Assembly (NCBI RefSeq): GCF_000834655.1
Contig: NZ_JXQQ01000069.1
Coordinates: forward strand, 37,948 to 101,947
Direction: 5' to 3'
Origin: Variovorax paradoxus
Lineage (GTDB): Bacteria; Pseudomonadota; Gammaproteobacteria; Burkholderiales; Burkholderiaceae_C
DNA: 64,000 nt
The notes beneath the pieces were generated by a model, which did no database searches, was not told the DNA's origin, and saw nothing but the letters and a program-made list of their open reading frames with translations. How positions within the stretch are numbered: position 1 is the first letter of the stretch; each line of letters begins with the position of its first letter. Position numbers and translations under genes: made by a program. Below, piece after piece: positions 33,918 through 42,270 of the stretch.

Positions 33918-35867
33918 TCAGCCGTACAGATACTGAGGCAGCCACAGCGTCAACCCCGGCCAGATGTACATGAACACCATGCACAGGATCACGATCAGCA
34001 TGTACGGCATCATCCCGGCGAATATCTGGTTGATCGTCACGTGCGAAGGCGACACCCCTTTCAGATAGAAGGCCGACATCGCCACCGGCGGCGAGAGGAA
34101 CGCCGCCTGAAGGTTCACGAACACCAGGACGCCGAAGAGCAGCGGATCGATCTGGAAGTGCGCAAGCAGCGGCAGGAAGATGGGCACGAAGATCACGATG
34201 ATCTCGGTCCACTCCAGCGGCCAGCCGAGGATGAAGATGATCGCCTGCGACAGCAGCAAAAACTGCAGCGGCGACAGGTTCATGCCCAGCACCCACTCCT
34301 CGATGATGCGTTGCCCGCCCAGCAGCGCGAACACCGCCGAGAAGAGCGCCGAACCCACGAAGAGCCAGCACACCATCGACGTGGTCTTGAGCGTGAGGAA
34401 GACCGCCTCCTTGGTCTTCTTGAAGTCCAGCGTGCCGGCCTGCCACGCCATGAGGAACGCCCCGGCCGCGCCGACCGCCGCGGACTCGGTGGCGGTCGTG
34501 ATGCCGAACAGGATCACGCCCAGCACGATCAGCGTGAGCGTGGCGAGCGGCATCACCGACGAGACCAGCATGCGCAGGATCTCGAACTGCTCCGCGTCCA
34601 TGCGCCAGTAGTACCAGCCGAGCAGCGCGAGCGTGAAGAGGCTGGCGAGCAGGAAGCCGGTGTAGAAGGCCTCGGGCACGGCGGCGGTCTTCGGTGCATC
34701 GACCGCTTCGCCGAGCTGCTGGAGCCCGCCTTCCGCCGCCGGGGGAGCCGCAGCGGCGTCGCTGCCCGGTGGCTCCTCGACGCCGCCGGGCGGCTCCTGC
34801 AGGCCGCTGTCCGATCCGGCTTCCTTCGGTGCGTCGTCGGTCGGCGGTTCGGCGAGGCCGGTGCCGCTTTCGGAGGGCGTCGATGAAGACGCTTCGGGCA
34901 GGGTCGCAGCTGCTCCCGCTGTCTTCTGTGTCGCCTGCTGCTGCGCCGCCACCGGCGCGTTGTTGTCCTTCTGCGAGTAGATCGTCACGTACCACCACAC
35001 CGAGCCCAGCGTCGCCGCGGCCAGCGCCAGCGGCACCAGCGCGTTCAGCAGGCTGCGCAGCAGCAGCCACCAGGTGATGCGCACGCCCTCGGCCGCGCCG
35101 CGCAGTGCGCGCGCCGGCGACACCACCGCCGCGAACAGCGCGGGCAGCATGCGCGGCGAGTAGCTGGCCGCGATGTGCGCGACCCAGGGCGTGATCGGCG
35201 CGCGTTGCTTGTCGGGCGGCAGCTTGGGCGCGACCTTGGGCTGCAGCACGGCCCAGCCGATCACGTAGATCAGGTACAGGAAGGCGAGGAAGAAGCCCGG
35301 GAACATCGCAGCCGCATAGAGCTTGACCACCGACTGCCCGGCGACGGCCGCGTACACGATGATCATCACCGAGGGCGGGATCAATATGCCCAGCGTGCCG
35401 CCGGCCGTGATCACGCCCGCGGCCAGGCGCGTGTCGTAGCCGGCGTTGAGCATCGGCCGCATCGCGATCACGCCCATCAGCACCACCACCGCGCCGACCA
35501 GGCCGCTCGCGATGCCCCAGAAGGTGCAGACGATCAGCGTGGTCACCGCGAGCGAGCCCGGCACGCGCCGGAACGCGAGCTGCACGCTGTGGAACATCTT
35601 GTCCACCAGCGCGCCGCGCTCCATCACGTAGCCCATCAGGACGAAGAGCGGAATGGACAGCAGCGTCTCGTTGGTCATGGCGCCGAAGGCGCGCTGCACC
35701 ATCAGGTCGAAGACCTTGTTGTCGAGCCAGGGCGATGCGGGGTCGTAGAAGGCGATGAAGCCGAAGAACATGCCCAGGCCCATCAGCGTGAAAGCCGTGG
35801 GGAAGCCGAGCATGATGACGACCACGATCAGGCCGAGCATCGCGAGGCCGAGTGCAGGTTCGCTCAT
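33918..35867 (-). CDS. dctM: TRAP transporter large permease DctM with long insertion
   Basis: A 649-residue permease, about 200 longer than ordinary DctM (about 430). Both halves of the carrier are intact: GTLGILIPPSVMIIVYA in the first, TEIIVIFVPIFLPL and FLSPPVAMSAFYLKGV in the second. Between them, about residues 210-397 are inserted: one added hydrophobic segment (SLLNALVPLALAAATLGSVW) and then about 90 residues rich in Ala, Pro, Ser, Gly and Glu. It works with DctQ and the binding protein DctP in sodium- or proton-driven uptake of an organic acid. The start codon directly follows element B. Confidence 0.92.
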   Translation of the reverse strand: MSEPALGLAMLGLIVVVIMLGFPTAFTLMGLGMFFGFIAFYDPASPWLDNKVFDLMVQRAFGAMTNETLLSIPLFVLMGYVMERGALVDKMFHSVQLAFRRVPGSLAVTTLIVCTFWGIASGLVGAVVVLMGVIAMRPMLNAGYDTRLAAGVITAGGTLGILIPPSVMIIVYAAVAGQSVVKLYAAAMFPGFFLAFLYLIYVIGWAVLQPKVAPKLPPDKQRAPITPWVAHIAASYSPRMLPALFAAVVSPARALRGAAEGVRITWWLLLRSLLNALVPLALAAATLGSVWWYVTIYSQKDNNAPVAAQQQATQKTAGAAATLPEASSSTPSESGTGLAEPPTDDAPKEAGSDSGLQEPPGGVEEPPGSDAAAAPPAAEGGLQQLGEAVDAPKTAAVPEAFYTGFLLASLFTLALLGWYYWRMDAEQFEILRMLVSSVMPLATLTLIVLGVILFGITTATESAAVGAAGAFLMAWQAGTLDFKKTKEAVFLTLKTTSMVCWLFVGSALFSAVFALLGGQRIIEEWVLGMNLSPLQFLLLSQAIIFILGWPLEWTEIIVIFVPIFLPLLAHFQIDPLLFGVLVFVNLQAAFLSPPVAMSAFYLKGVSPSHVTINQIFAGMMPYMLIVILCMVFMYIWPGLTLWLPQYLYG

Positions 35868-35932
35868 ACGGAAACCTCCGTGCTGCGCACTGCGGTGCGA
35901 GCTTGCTTGGGGCGGCCCGGCGCGGCGCTCAT
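35868..35932 (-). repeat. Element B, copy 2, with mini-ORF 35864-35932
   Basis: 65 bases on the minus strand ending at the dctM ATG, with a GGAGGT site 6-7 bases before it. The 22-codon mini-ORF (begins MSAAPGRPKQARTAVR) stops on the TGA formed by ATGA at the dctM start. CGCAC/GTGCG forms a 5-bp stem around CGCA just upstream of the ribosome site. It is a direct tandem duplicate of copy 3. Confidence 0.8.
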
Positions 35933-35997
35933 GCGGAAACCTCCGTGCTGCGCATTGCCGTGCGGGCTTGATTGGGGCGGTCCGGCGCGGCGCTCAT
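35933..35997 (-). repeat. Element B, copy 3, with mini-ORF 35929-35997
   Basis: 65 bases on the minus strand. Its ATG (35997) overlaps the dctQ stop as ATGA, and its end overlaps the first codon of copy 2 as ATGA. It differs from copy 2 by six substitutions within the 65 bases, of which at least four change the mini-ORF sequence (for example GGC to GAC and AAG to AAT), so the peptide is not strictly conserved although the spacing is. Confidence 0.8.
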
Positions 35998-36662
35998 GCG
36001 GCACCTCCGGTCGAATCGCTCTTGCGCTGCTGCGCGGCCTGTTCGATCGACTTGGCCCTGTCGATCACCTCGCGCTTGTCGGCTTCGTCGACATAGCTGC
36101 TGCCGGCGAGCTGTTCGCCGACCACGTCCATTTCTTCCGCGTCCTTCAGGCGCGGCGTCCACACTCCGGTCTTCAGGCACAGCGCGCAGCGCACCATCTC
36201 GGCGATGCCCTGCAGCAGCAGCACGGCGCCGGCCACGGGGATCACGAACTTGAAGGGGTAGACCGGTATCGGGTCGGCGTTGAAGGTCTGCTCACGCATC
36301 GCGAGCGATTCGCCGAAGTAGGTCCAGCCCGACCAGGTGAGCGCCACCACGCCGGGGAGGAAGAAGACCGCGAACAGCACGAGGTCCAGCGCCGCCTGTG
36401 TGCGCGGCTTCATGCTGCCGTAGAAGAAGTCGCCGCGCACATGGCCGGCCTGCGAGAGGGTGTAGGCGCCGCCCATCATGAAGAGCGTTCCGTAGAGCAT
36501 GTTGTTGGCATCGAAGATCCAGGCGGTGGGCGCGTTGAGCGCATAGCGCTTGAAGACCTCGCCGCACACCAGCAGCATCAGCGCCACGATGAGCCACGAG
36601 AAGGTCTTGCCCACGACCATGCTGAACCGGTCGACGGCGTGGAGGAAACGTTGGATGGTCAT
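35994..36662 (-). CDS. dctQ: TRAP transporter small permease DctQ
   Basis: A 222-residue membrane protein with four hydrophobic segments, including WLIVALMLLVCGEVFKRYAL, the FDANNMLYGTLFMMGGAYTL family signature and a hydrophilic C-terminal tail of about 45 residues (EEMDVVGEQL to STGGAA) longer than usual. The subunit joins DctM as the permease. It follows dctP by 92 bases containing a perfect palindrome and is linked to dctM by two tandem element B copies. Confidence 0.92.
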   Translation of the reverse strand: MTIQRFLHAVDRFSMVVGKTFSWLIVALMLLVCGEVFKRYALNAPTAWIFDANNMLYGTLFMMGGAYTLSQAGHVRGDFFYGSMKPRTQAALDLVLFAVFFLPGVVALTWSGWTYFGESLAMREQTFNADPIPVYPFKFVIPVAGAVLLLQGIAEMVRCALCLKTGVWTPRLKDAEEMDVVGEQLAGSSYVDEADKREVIDRAKSIEQAAQQRKSDSTGGAA

Positions 36663-36698
36663 GAAGGCATGGCAGGCAGAAAAGCACGCATCGGAAAG

Positions 36699-36728
36699 CC
36701 AGCCATCCGGAGCGCTCCGGATGGCTGG
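36699..36728. other. 30-bp perfect palindrome between dctP and dctQ
   Basis: CCAGCCATCCGGAGC followed directly by its reverse complement: a 30-base perfect inverted repeat with no spacer, without a T tract. Position between the binding-protein gene and the small permease gene suggests an mRNA stem that stabilises or partly separates dctP from dctQM, giving excess binding protein. A protein-binding site is an alternative. Confidence 0.7.
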
Positions 36729-36754
36729 CGCGAACCGTCATCGGCAGGTTTTTC

Positions 36755-37864
36755 TCAGGACTTCTTCTTGCCGAAGTAGTGGGCGTACGCCATCTTGAAA
36801 TCGACGCCGTAGTCGTTCTGCCACTGCAGCGCGCGCTCGGCGAACACGCGTTGCGAATCCAGCACCTTCTTGAAGAGGGGGTTCTCACCGGCCTTCTTCT
36901 CCACGGTCTTGTCCCACGCGGCGAGCTGCGCGCGCAGCACCGCGTCGGGCGTCTTGTAGAACTTGATGCCGGCTTTCTTCATGTCCGCATAGTCCTGCGA
37001 GTTGCGCTGCACCGCCTTCCAGCTCATGTCGGCACTCGCGGCCTGCACCGCGTAGTCGATGATGGAGCGCAGCTCCTGCGAGAGCCCGGTGTACTTGCCC
37101 TTGTTGAACAGCACCTCGAACTGCTCGCCCGACTGATGGAAGCTCTGCAGCATGCAGTTCTTCACCACGTCGGGGAAGCCGAGCACACGGTCGCTCGAGG
37201 CGTTGTTGAACTCGGCCGCATCGATGAGCCCGCGGTCGAGTGCGGGCACGATCTCGCCGCCGGGCAGCGGGTTCACCGCGGTGCCCATCTCGGTGAACAT
37301 GTCCACGGCCAGCCCCACGGTGCGGAACTTCAGGCCCTTCATGTCTTCGACCTTGGCCACCGGCTTCTTGAACCAGCCCAGCGGCTGCGTGGGCATCGGG
37401 CCATAGAGGTACGACACGACCTCCATGTTGAGGCTCTTGTAGATCTCCTCGAGCAGGGCCTTGCCGCCGCCGTAGTTGTGCCAGGCCAGCACGGTGTTGG
37501 CGTCCATGCCGAATCCGGGGCCCGAGCCCCAGAGCGCGAGCGCCGAGTTCTTGCCGTAGTGATAGGCCACCACGCCATGGCCGCCGTCGAGCGTGCCCTT
37601 GTTCACTGCCTCCAGGAGCTGGAACGCCGGCACCACCGCACCGGAGGGCAGCACCTCGATCTTCAGGCGCCCGCCGGCCATGTCGTTCACCTTCTTGGCG
37701 AAGTCGTTGGCGTACTCGTGGAAGATGTCCTTCGCAGGCCAGGTGCTCTGGAAGCGCAGCGACGTGGTCTGGGCCATGCTGACCATCGGCGCCGACATGG
37801 CGCCTGCGGCCACGGCGGCACCTTTCAAGAGGTTGCGGCGGCGGGGTGATTTGCTCTCTGTCAT
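36755..37864 (-). CDS. dctP: TRAP transporter substrate-binding protein DctP
   Basis: A 369-residue periplasmic binding protein with a twin-arginine signal (SPRRRNLLKGAAVAAG), so probably Tat-exported. Family features: SLRFQSTWPAKDIFHEYANDFAKKV, the LDGGHGVVAYHYGKN element and the substrate-carboxylate region GLKFRTVGLAVDMFTEMGTAV with conserved Arg. Resembles the mannitol/chloroaromatic-type DctP branch (TakP-like); ligand probably a 2-oxo or hydroxy acid. ATG 37864 has a GAGAGAGA ribosome site. First gene of dctPQM; the promoter should lie in the 220-base gap before the divergent rhodanese gene. Confidence 0.92.
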   Translation of the reverse strand: MTESKSPRRRNLLKGAAVAAGAMSAPMVSMAQTTSLRFQSTWPAKDIFHEYANDFAKKVNDMAGGRLKIEVLPSGAVVPAFQLLEAVNKGTLDGGHGVVAYHYGKNSALALWGSGPGFGMDANTVLAWHNYGGGKALLEEIYKSLNMEVVSYLYGPMPTQPLGWFKKPVAKVEDMKGLKFRTVGLAVDMFTEMGTAVNPLPGGEIVPALDRGLIDAAEFNNASSDRVLGFPDVVKNCMLQSFHQSGEQFEVLFNKGKYTGLSQELRSIIDYAVQAASADMSWKAVQRNSQDYADMKKAGIKFYKTPDAVLRAQLAAWDKTVEKKAGENPLFKKVLDSQRVFAERALQWQNDYGVDFKMAYAHYFGKKKS

Positions 37865-38084
37865 GTTGTCTCTCTCCATACAAGTTCTGACTGACCGAAA
37901 AACCCTGCCCGCCTCTTGGAGTTATGTTTGACAGGCCCAAGCCCGATCTTTGGCGCGCGCGAAAACGCGACAAACAGGGTTTTCACGAACTGGTGAAAAA
38001 TTCCACCATCCGGCGGGCGCCGGGCAAGGTAAAGATGGCAGCAGCCCGCGAGGTAACCCTAATGAAATGGAAGGATGCAAAGAG

Positions 38085-38495
38085 ATGACTGAACCCGTTG
38101 GTGAAAAGGGCTATGCCGGCGACGTGACGCCCGAGCAGGCTGCAGCATGGCTCGCGAGCGGCGAGGCCGTGATGGTCGACGTGCGCACCGATGCCGAGCG
38201 CGAGTGGGTCGGCTATGTGCCCGGCGCCGTGCCGCTGGCGTGGAAGCAATGGCCGGGCATGGCGCTGAACCCGGCATTCGACGATGGCGTGCGCGCGGCC
38301 AGCGAAGGCGGCAAGAAGCTGGTGCTGCTGTGCCGCAGCGGTGTGCGTTCCATCGCCGCTGCGAAGCGCGCCACGGAGCTGGGGCTGGAGGCCTACAACA
38401 TCCTCGAAGGTTTCGAAGGCAATCCGGATGAGAACGGACACCGCGGACTGGTCGGAGGCTGGCGCAAGCGCGGGCTGCCCTGGAAGCAGAACTAG
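38085..38495 (+). CDS. Rhodanese-like sulfurtransferase
   Basis: A 136-residue single-domain rhodanese. The active loop LLCRSGVRS carries the catalytic C83, with the domain-opening AVMVDVRTDAEREWVGYVPGAVPL and a C-terminal GGWRKRGLPWKQ typical of this subfamily. It transfers sulfane sulfur, but the physiological acceptor is unknown. GGAAGG lies about 10 bases before ATG 38085; ATG 38067 is an alternative. It is monocistronic, ending at a strong bidirectional terminator. Confidence 0.9.
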   Translation: MTEPVGEKGYAGDVTPEQAAAWLASGEAVMVDVRTDAEREWVGYVPGAVPLAWKQWPGMALNPAFDDGVRAASEGGKKLVLLCRSGVRSIAAAKRATELGLEAYNILEGFEGNPDENGHRGLVGGWRKRGLPWKQN

Positions 38496-38541
38496 CGTGG
38501 GGGCGACACCTGCGCCCTGAACAAACACAGTTCAAAATAAG

Positions 38542-38573
38542 AAAGGGCCCACTGTTTCCAGTGGGCCCTTTTT
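38542..38573. terminator. Bidirectional terminator, rhodanese / kbp
   Basis: AAAGGGCCCACTG (38543-38555) and CAGTGGGCCCTTT (38559-38571) pair around TTT C with T runs on both sides: TTTTT on the plus strand, CTTTCTTA on the minus. It lies between convergent genes. Confidence 0.9.
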
Positions 38574-38594
38574 CATGGCGAGAGCTGAAGAAGA

Positions 38595-39056
38595 TCAGAG
38601 CGCCGGAATGCGCAGCTTCTGCCCCGGATAGATCTTGTCCGGGTGCGACAGCATCGGCTTGTTCGCCTCGAAGATCGCGTTGTACTTGTTGGCATCGCCG
38701 TAATACTTCTTCGAGATGGCCGAGAGCGTGTCGCCCTTGACCACGTCGTGGTACTGCGCGGGTGGCGCAGCGGGTGCGACGAGGTTGTTGTCCACGCTCG
38801 TGACGTTGGCCACGTTGCCCGCGGCGAGCGCTGCTTTCTCACTGGCCTCCTGCGAGGGCGCCTGGCCGGCAAGGGTGACGACGCCGCTGCTGGCGGTGTA
38901 GGTCACCTCGAGCCCGGTGAGGCCGAGGTTCTGTGTCTGGATGTAGGTCTTGATGGCGGCTGCGGCCGCCGCGTTCGCATCGGGCGTGGCCGCCTGGGCC
39001 GACGAGCCGCCGAACAGCTTTTCACCGGCTTCCTTGATGAAACTGAGCAATCCCAT
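38595..39056 (-). CDS. kbp: BON + LysM protein (Kbp/YgaU-like)
   Basis: A 153-residue cytoplasmic or envelope-associated protein starting MGLLSFIKEAGEKLFGG, without a signal peptide. A BON domain spans about residues 30-90 (TGLEVTYTASSGVVTLAGQAPSQ) and a LysM domain follows (YHDVVKGDTLSAISKKYYGDANKY, then KIYPGQKLRIP). This matches E. coli Kbp (YgaU, 149 residues), a potassium-binding protein. Function by homology; no operon partners are visible. Confidence 0.9.
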   Translation of the reverse strand: MGLLSFIKEAGEKLFGGSSAQAATPDANAAAAAAIKTYIQTQNLGLTGLEVTYTASSGVVTLAGQAPSQEASEKAALAAGNVANVTSVDNNLVAPAAPPAQYHDVVKGDTLSAISKKYYGDANKYNAIFEANKPMLSHPDKIYPGQKLRIPAL

Positions 39057-39190
39057 GGTGTTCTCCTTGTGCCGTGGTGGATGGAATTTTCGAATGTAGC
39101 GGTGGATGGGCAGAGCGTGGCGTAGGCCCATGCCGCGTATGTCGACGACGTGCCAGCATGAATAACGACAAAGTCGCAATAATCCCGCGC

Positions 39191-39967
39191 ATGGCATCCC
39201 CCTTCCTCGCAATCGACATCGGCAACACCCGCCTGAAATGGGCGCTCTACGACGGGGCGCAACCGGGCGCCGCGTTGCAGGCCTCGGGCGCGGAGTTCCT
39301 GGACCACATCGAACGCCTCGCGGACGGCCCCTGGGCCGACCTGCCCGCACCGGGCTCCATGCTCGGCTGCGTGGTGGCCGGCGATACCCTCCGGCGCCGC
39401 GCCGAAGAGCAGATCGTCGAGCGCTTCGACTGCGCGCCGCGCTGGGTGGTGTCCAGCGCCGGCGAGGCCGGCATCGTGAACGGCTACGACCACCCCACGC
39501 GCCTGGGCGCCGACCGCTTCGTGGCGATGATCGGCGCGCGCCACCGCATGCTCGCGCAAGGGCCGGCGCGGCCGATGGTGGTGGTGCTGATCGGCACGGC
39601 CGTCACCGTGGAGGCGATCGACGCGAGCGGCAAGTTTCTCGGCGGGTTGATCCTGCCGGGCCACGGCATCATGCTGCGCGCGCTGGAGTCGGGCACCGCG
39701 GGCCTGCATGTGCCGACCGGCGAGGTCCGCGAATTTCCCACCAACACCAGCGATGCGCTCACCAGCGGCGGCACCTATGCCATCGCGGGCGCGGTCGAGC
39801 GCATGGTGCAGCACGTGCGCTCGCACTGCGGCGAGGAGCCGGCCTGCTTCATGACCGGCGGCGCGGGCTGGAAGATGGCGCCCGTCATGAACGGGCACTT
39901 CGAACTGGTCGAGAGCCTGATCATGGACGGCCTGCTGGTCATCGCCCGCGAGCGCGCCGCAGTCTGA
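39191..39967 (+). CDS. coaX: Type III pantothenate kinase
   Basis: A 258-residue ASKHA-fold kinase that phosphorylates pantothenate in the first step of CoA synthesis. Motifs: FLAIDIGNTRLKWALYD (phosphate loop, D9), DHPTRLGADRF (pantothenate site), IGTAVTVEAID (normally GTA.T.D) and TSGGTYAIAG. ATG 39191 gives the family length; ATG 39158 would add 11 residues. Here it lacks the birA neighbour common in beta-proteobacteria. panE-like gene 9 kb away is the only other pantothenate-related gene in the window. Confidence 0.95.
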   Translation: MASPFLAIDIGNTRLKWALYDGAQPGAALQASGAEFLDHIERLADGPWADLPAPGSMLGCVVAGDTLRRRAEEQIVERFDCAPRWVVSSAGEAGIVNGYDHPTRLGADRFVAMIGARHRMLAQGPARPMVVVLIGTAVTVEAIDASGKFLGGLILPGHGIMLRALESGTAGLHVPTGEVREFPTNTSDALTSGGTYAIAGAVERMVQHVRSHCGEEPACFMTGGAGWKMAPVMNGHFELVESLIMDGLLVIARERAAV

Positions 39968-39979
39968 ACCGAAGGCGAA

Positions 39980-41308
39980 TCAGGGGCGCGCCATCAGCGC
40001 CTCGGCCACTGCCTGGAACGCCGGCAGCGTGAGCGGATCGTTCCCGCCATTCGCCGCGACCGGGTGCGCGGCGTAGCGCACGATCACCATTTCCGCCTTC
40101 GGATCGACATAGATGCTCTGGCCGTGGATGCCGCGTGCCATGTACGCGCCATGCGGGTTGTTCGACACCCACCACATGTTGCGGTACGACCAGCCCGGCA
40201 GCAGCGCATAGCCCGCCTTGGCGAACTTGGCGGGGTCGCCGCCGCGCTGGATGTCTTCGACCACCGCCTTCGGAAACGCCTGCTGTCCATTGGGCGCACG
40301 GCCGCCGTTGCGCATGGTCTCGCCGAAGCGCGCCAGGTCGCGCAGCACCGTGTTCAGGCCGCCGCCGCCCGACTCGGTGCCGATGCGGTCGACCATGAAG
40401 TACGCGTCCTGCTCGGCGCCGATGCGGCGCCAGATCTTCTCGCTCAGGAGATCGGCCAGCGACTGGTTGCTCGCGCGGCGCAGGATCCATGCGAGCACTT
40501 CGGCGTTCACCGTCTTGTAGGCGAAGGCGGTGTCGTGCGCGCCTTCCTTCTTGAGCGTCACGAGAAATTCGTAGAACGACTTGGGGCCCGTGTAGTTCGG
40601 GCCTTGCGTCAGCATGCCGCCGGCGCGTGCGTAGTCCCAGATTTCGGCCTTCGGGTCGGCGTAGTTCTCCGAGTAGTGCACGCCGATGGTCATGTCCATC
40701 ACCTGGCGCACGGTGGCGTCGCCATACGCGGTGTCCTTCAACTCGGGCAGGTACTTGGTGACCGGCGCCGACGGATCGAGCTTGCCCTCGTCGGCAAGGA
40801 TCGCCCCGAGCGTGCCGACGAACGACTTGGTCACCGACATCGCGATGTGCGGCCGCTCGGGCGTGAGCGCGCCGAAGTACTTTTCGTAGACCACGCGGCC
40901 GCGGTGCATCACGAGGATGCCGTCGGTGTAGGTGCGCGGGATCATCTGCGCGAAGGTCACCGTCTCTTCGCCGCCGAGCGGCTTGAAGGTGACGGCTTCG
41001 ATGTCGTTGCGCGGCGCCGCAGGCAGGGGGCTCGCCGCGCCGCTGCCGCGCCACACGTTGGCCGTGGGCACCGTCTCGCGCACATGAGAGAAGCTCCAGC
41101 GCGTGCGCGGGAACACGCCGCCGGCCGGGTTGTCGAAGGTGATCTGCTTGTCGGGCGGGGGCGGAAAGCCTTTCATCCAGCCGAGCGCGTCGACCGAGGT
41201 GGCCGCGGGATCGGGCAGCGCGGCGGGGGCGGGCGTCTGGGCGTTGGAGGTGTTCACTGCGAGCAAAGTGAAAGCGGCGACGAGCGCCGCCCGGTGGAAG
41301 AAAGACAT
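39980..41308 (-). CDS. Serine hydrolase (class C beta-lactamase / NylB-like)
   Basis: A 442-residue exported protein (signal cleavage after TSNAQ). The nucleophile motif SxxK is S158-K161 (SVTKS), the general-base tyrosine lies in AYKTVNAEVLAW, and a GIHGQSIYVDP segment stands where penicillin-binding relatives have KTG. This is the layout of 6-aminohexanoate-dimer hydrolase (NylB) and family VIII esterases more than true beta-lactamases. Substrate unknown. It is followed by coaX in convergent orientation and preceded at 26 bases by the enoyl-CoA hydratase gene, with which it may be co-transcribed. Confidence 0.88.
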   Translation of the reverse strand: MSFFHRAALVAAFTLLAVNTSNAQTPAPAALPDPAATSVDALGWMKGFPPPPDKQITFDNPAGGVFPRTRWSFSHVRETVPTANVWRGSGAASPLPAAPRNDIEAVTFKPLGGEETVTFAQMIPRTYTDGILVMHRGRVVYEKYFGALTPERPHIAMSVTKSFVGTLGAILADEGKLDPSAPVTKYLPELKDTAYGDATVRQVMDMTIGVHYSENYADPKAEIWDYARAGGMLTQGPNYTGPKSFYEFLVTLKKEGAHDTAFAYKTVNAEVLAWILRRASNQSLADLLSEKIWRRIGAEQDAYFMVDRIGTESGGGGLNTVLRDLARFGETMRNGGRAPNGQQAFPKAVVEDIQRGGDPAKFAKAGYALLPGWSYRNMWWVSNNPHGAYMARGIHGQSIYVDPKAEMVIVRYAAHPVAANGGNDPLTLPAFQAVAEALMARP

Positions 41309-41334
41309 GGGCAGCACTCCGGTGGAATTCGTCG

Positions 41335-42150
41335 TCAACGACCGCTGAACCGCGCGGGACGGCGCTCGACGAAGGAGCGCACGCCCTCGGCTGCGTCCTC
41401 GCTGTTCGAGAGGCGCTTCTGCGTCTCGATGAATTCCGACACCGCCGCGAGCGGCCCTTGCTCGACGGCCTTGATCACGTTGAGCCGGGTGGCAACCACC
41501 GCGAGCGGCGCCTGCGCCGCGATGCGCTGCGCAATGGCCAGTGCCGCGTCCAGCTCCTGCCCGGCCGGCACGACCTTCTGCACGAAGTGGAGACGATAGG
41601 CCTCTGCGCTGTCGAACTCGTCGGCCGTGAGCAGATGCAGCATCGCATTGCCCACGCCCGCGCGCTCGGCCATGCGCAGCGTGGCGCCGCCCGTGGCCAT
41701 GATGCCGCGCTGCACTTCCATCTGCGAGAAGCGGCAGTTGTCGGCGGCCACCACGATGTCCGCGCCCAGCATCAGCTCGATGCCGACCGTGAAGCAGATG
41801 CCCTTGACGGCCACCACCATCGGCTTGGTGCGGCGGCGATAGTCGGGCAGGCCGAAGTCGTGCGGCTCCACGAGGCCGGCGGGAATCGCCTTCTCGCCGC
41901 GCTTCATGTACTCGGTGACTGCCGGCAGGTCGAGGCCCGCCGTGAAGTGGTCGCCGAAGGCATGCAGCACGCCCACGCGCAGGTTGGGGTCGTCGTCCAG
42001 CCGGGTGTAGGCCTCGGCCAGTTGCCTGAACATCGGCGGCGTCCAGCCGTTGCGCTTGGCAGGGCGGTTGATGCCGATCAGCAGCACATGGTCGAGCACC
42101 TGGGTGTCGATGCAGCCTTCAGCGGGCGGGGAGGTGGGCGTGGCGGTCAT
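41335..42150 (-). CDS. Enoyl-CoA hydratase/isomerase family protein
   Basis: A 271-residue crotonase-fold protein. Oxyanion-hole segments are HFTAGLDLPA and GICFTVGIELMLGADIVVAA; the second active region reads FSQMEVQRGIMATGGATLRM, keeping one Glu. ATG 42150 has an AGGAG site 9 bases upstream. It follows a 3-hydroxyacyl-CoA dehydrogenase gene in the same orientation, separated by element A. Together they would perform two steps of beta-oxidation or of hydroxyacyl-CoA turnover; the absence of a thiolase nearby leaves the pathway open. Confidence 0.88.
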   Translation of the reverse strand: MTATPTSPPAEGCIDTQVLDHVLLIGINRPAKRNGWTPPMFRQLAEAYTRLDDDPNLRVGVLHAFGDHFTAGLDLPAVTEYMKRGEKAIPAGLVEPHDFGLPDYRRRTKPMVVAVKGICFTVGIELMLGADIVVAADNCRFSQMEVQRGIMATGGATLRMAERAGVGNAMLHLLTADEFDSAEAYRLHFVQKVVPAGQELDAALAIAQRIAAQAPLAVVATRLNVIKAVEQGPLAAVSEFIETQKRLSNSEDAAEGVRSFVERRPARFSGR

Positions 42151-42180
42151 GCGGGTGGTCTCCTTTTCTTGTCTTTTCAA

Positions 42181-42270
42181 GGAACACCGCGGAACCGGCT
42201 TTGCCGGGCCGCTGGTGTTGCCCCCTGGAAGGGGGTGGGCGCTGCCACACGAAGTGGGCAAGCCTGGGTG
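42181..42270 (-). repeat. Element A, copy 3
   Basis: On the minus strand, starting on the base after the TGA of the 3-hydroxyacyl-CoA dehydrogenase gene with CACCCAGGCTTGCCCACTTC, followed by the CCCCC/GGGGG and CCGG hairpins. Belongs with copy 2 to the subfamily with GGCTTGCCCAC. It fills most of the gap to the enoyl-CoA hydratase gene. Confidence 0.85.

Noticed and set aside
39980..41308. Calling the serine hydrolase a beta-lactamase resistance gene
   Set aside because: The KTG-type triad is replaced and the motifs fit NylB/family VIII esterases better; no resistance role can be claimed.
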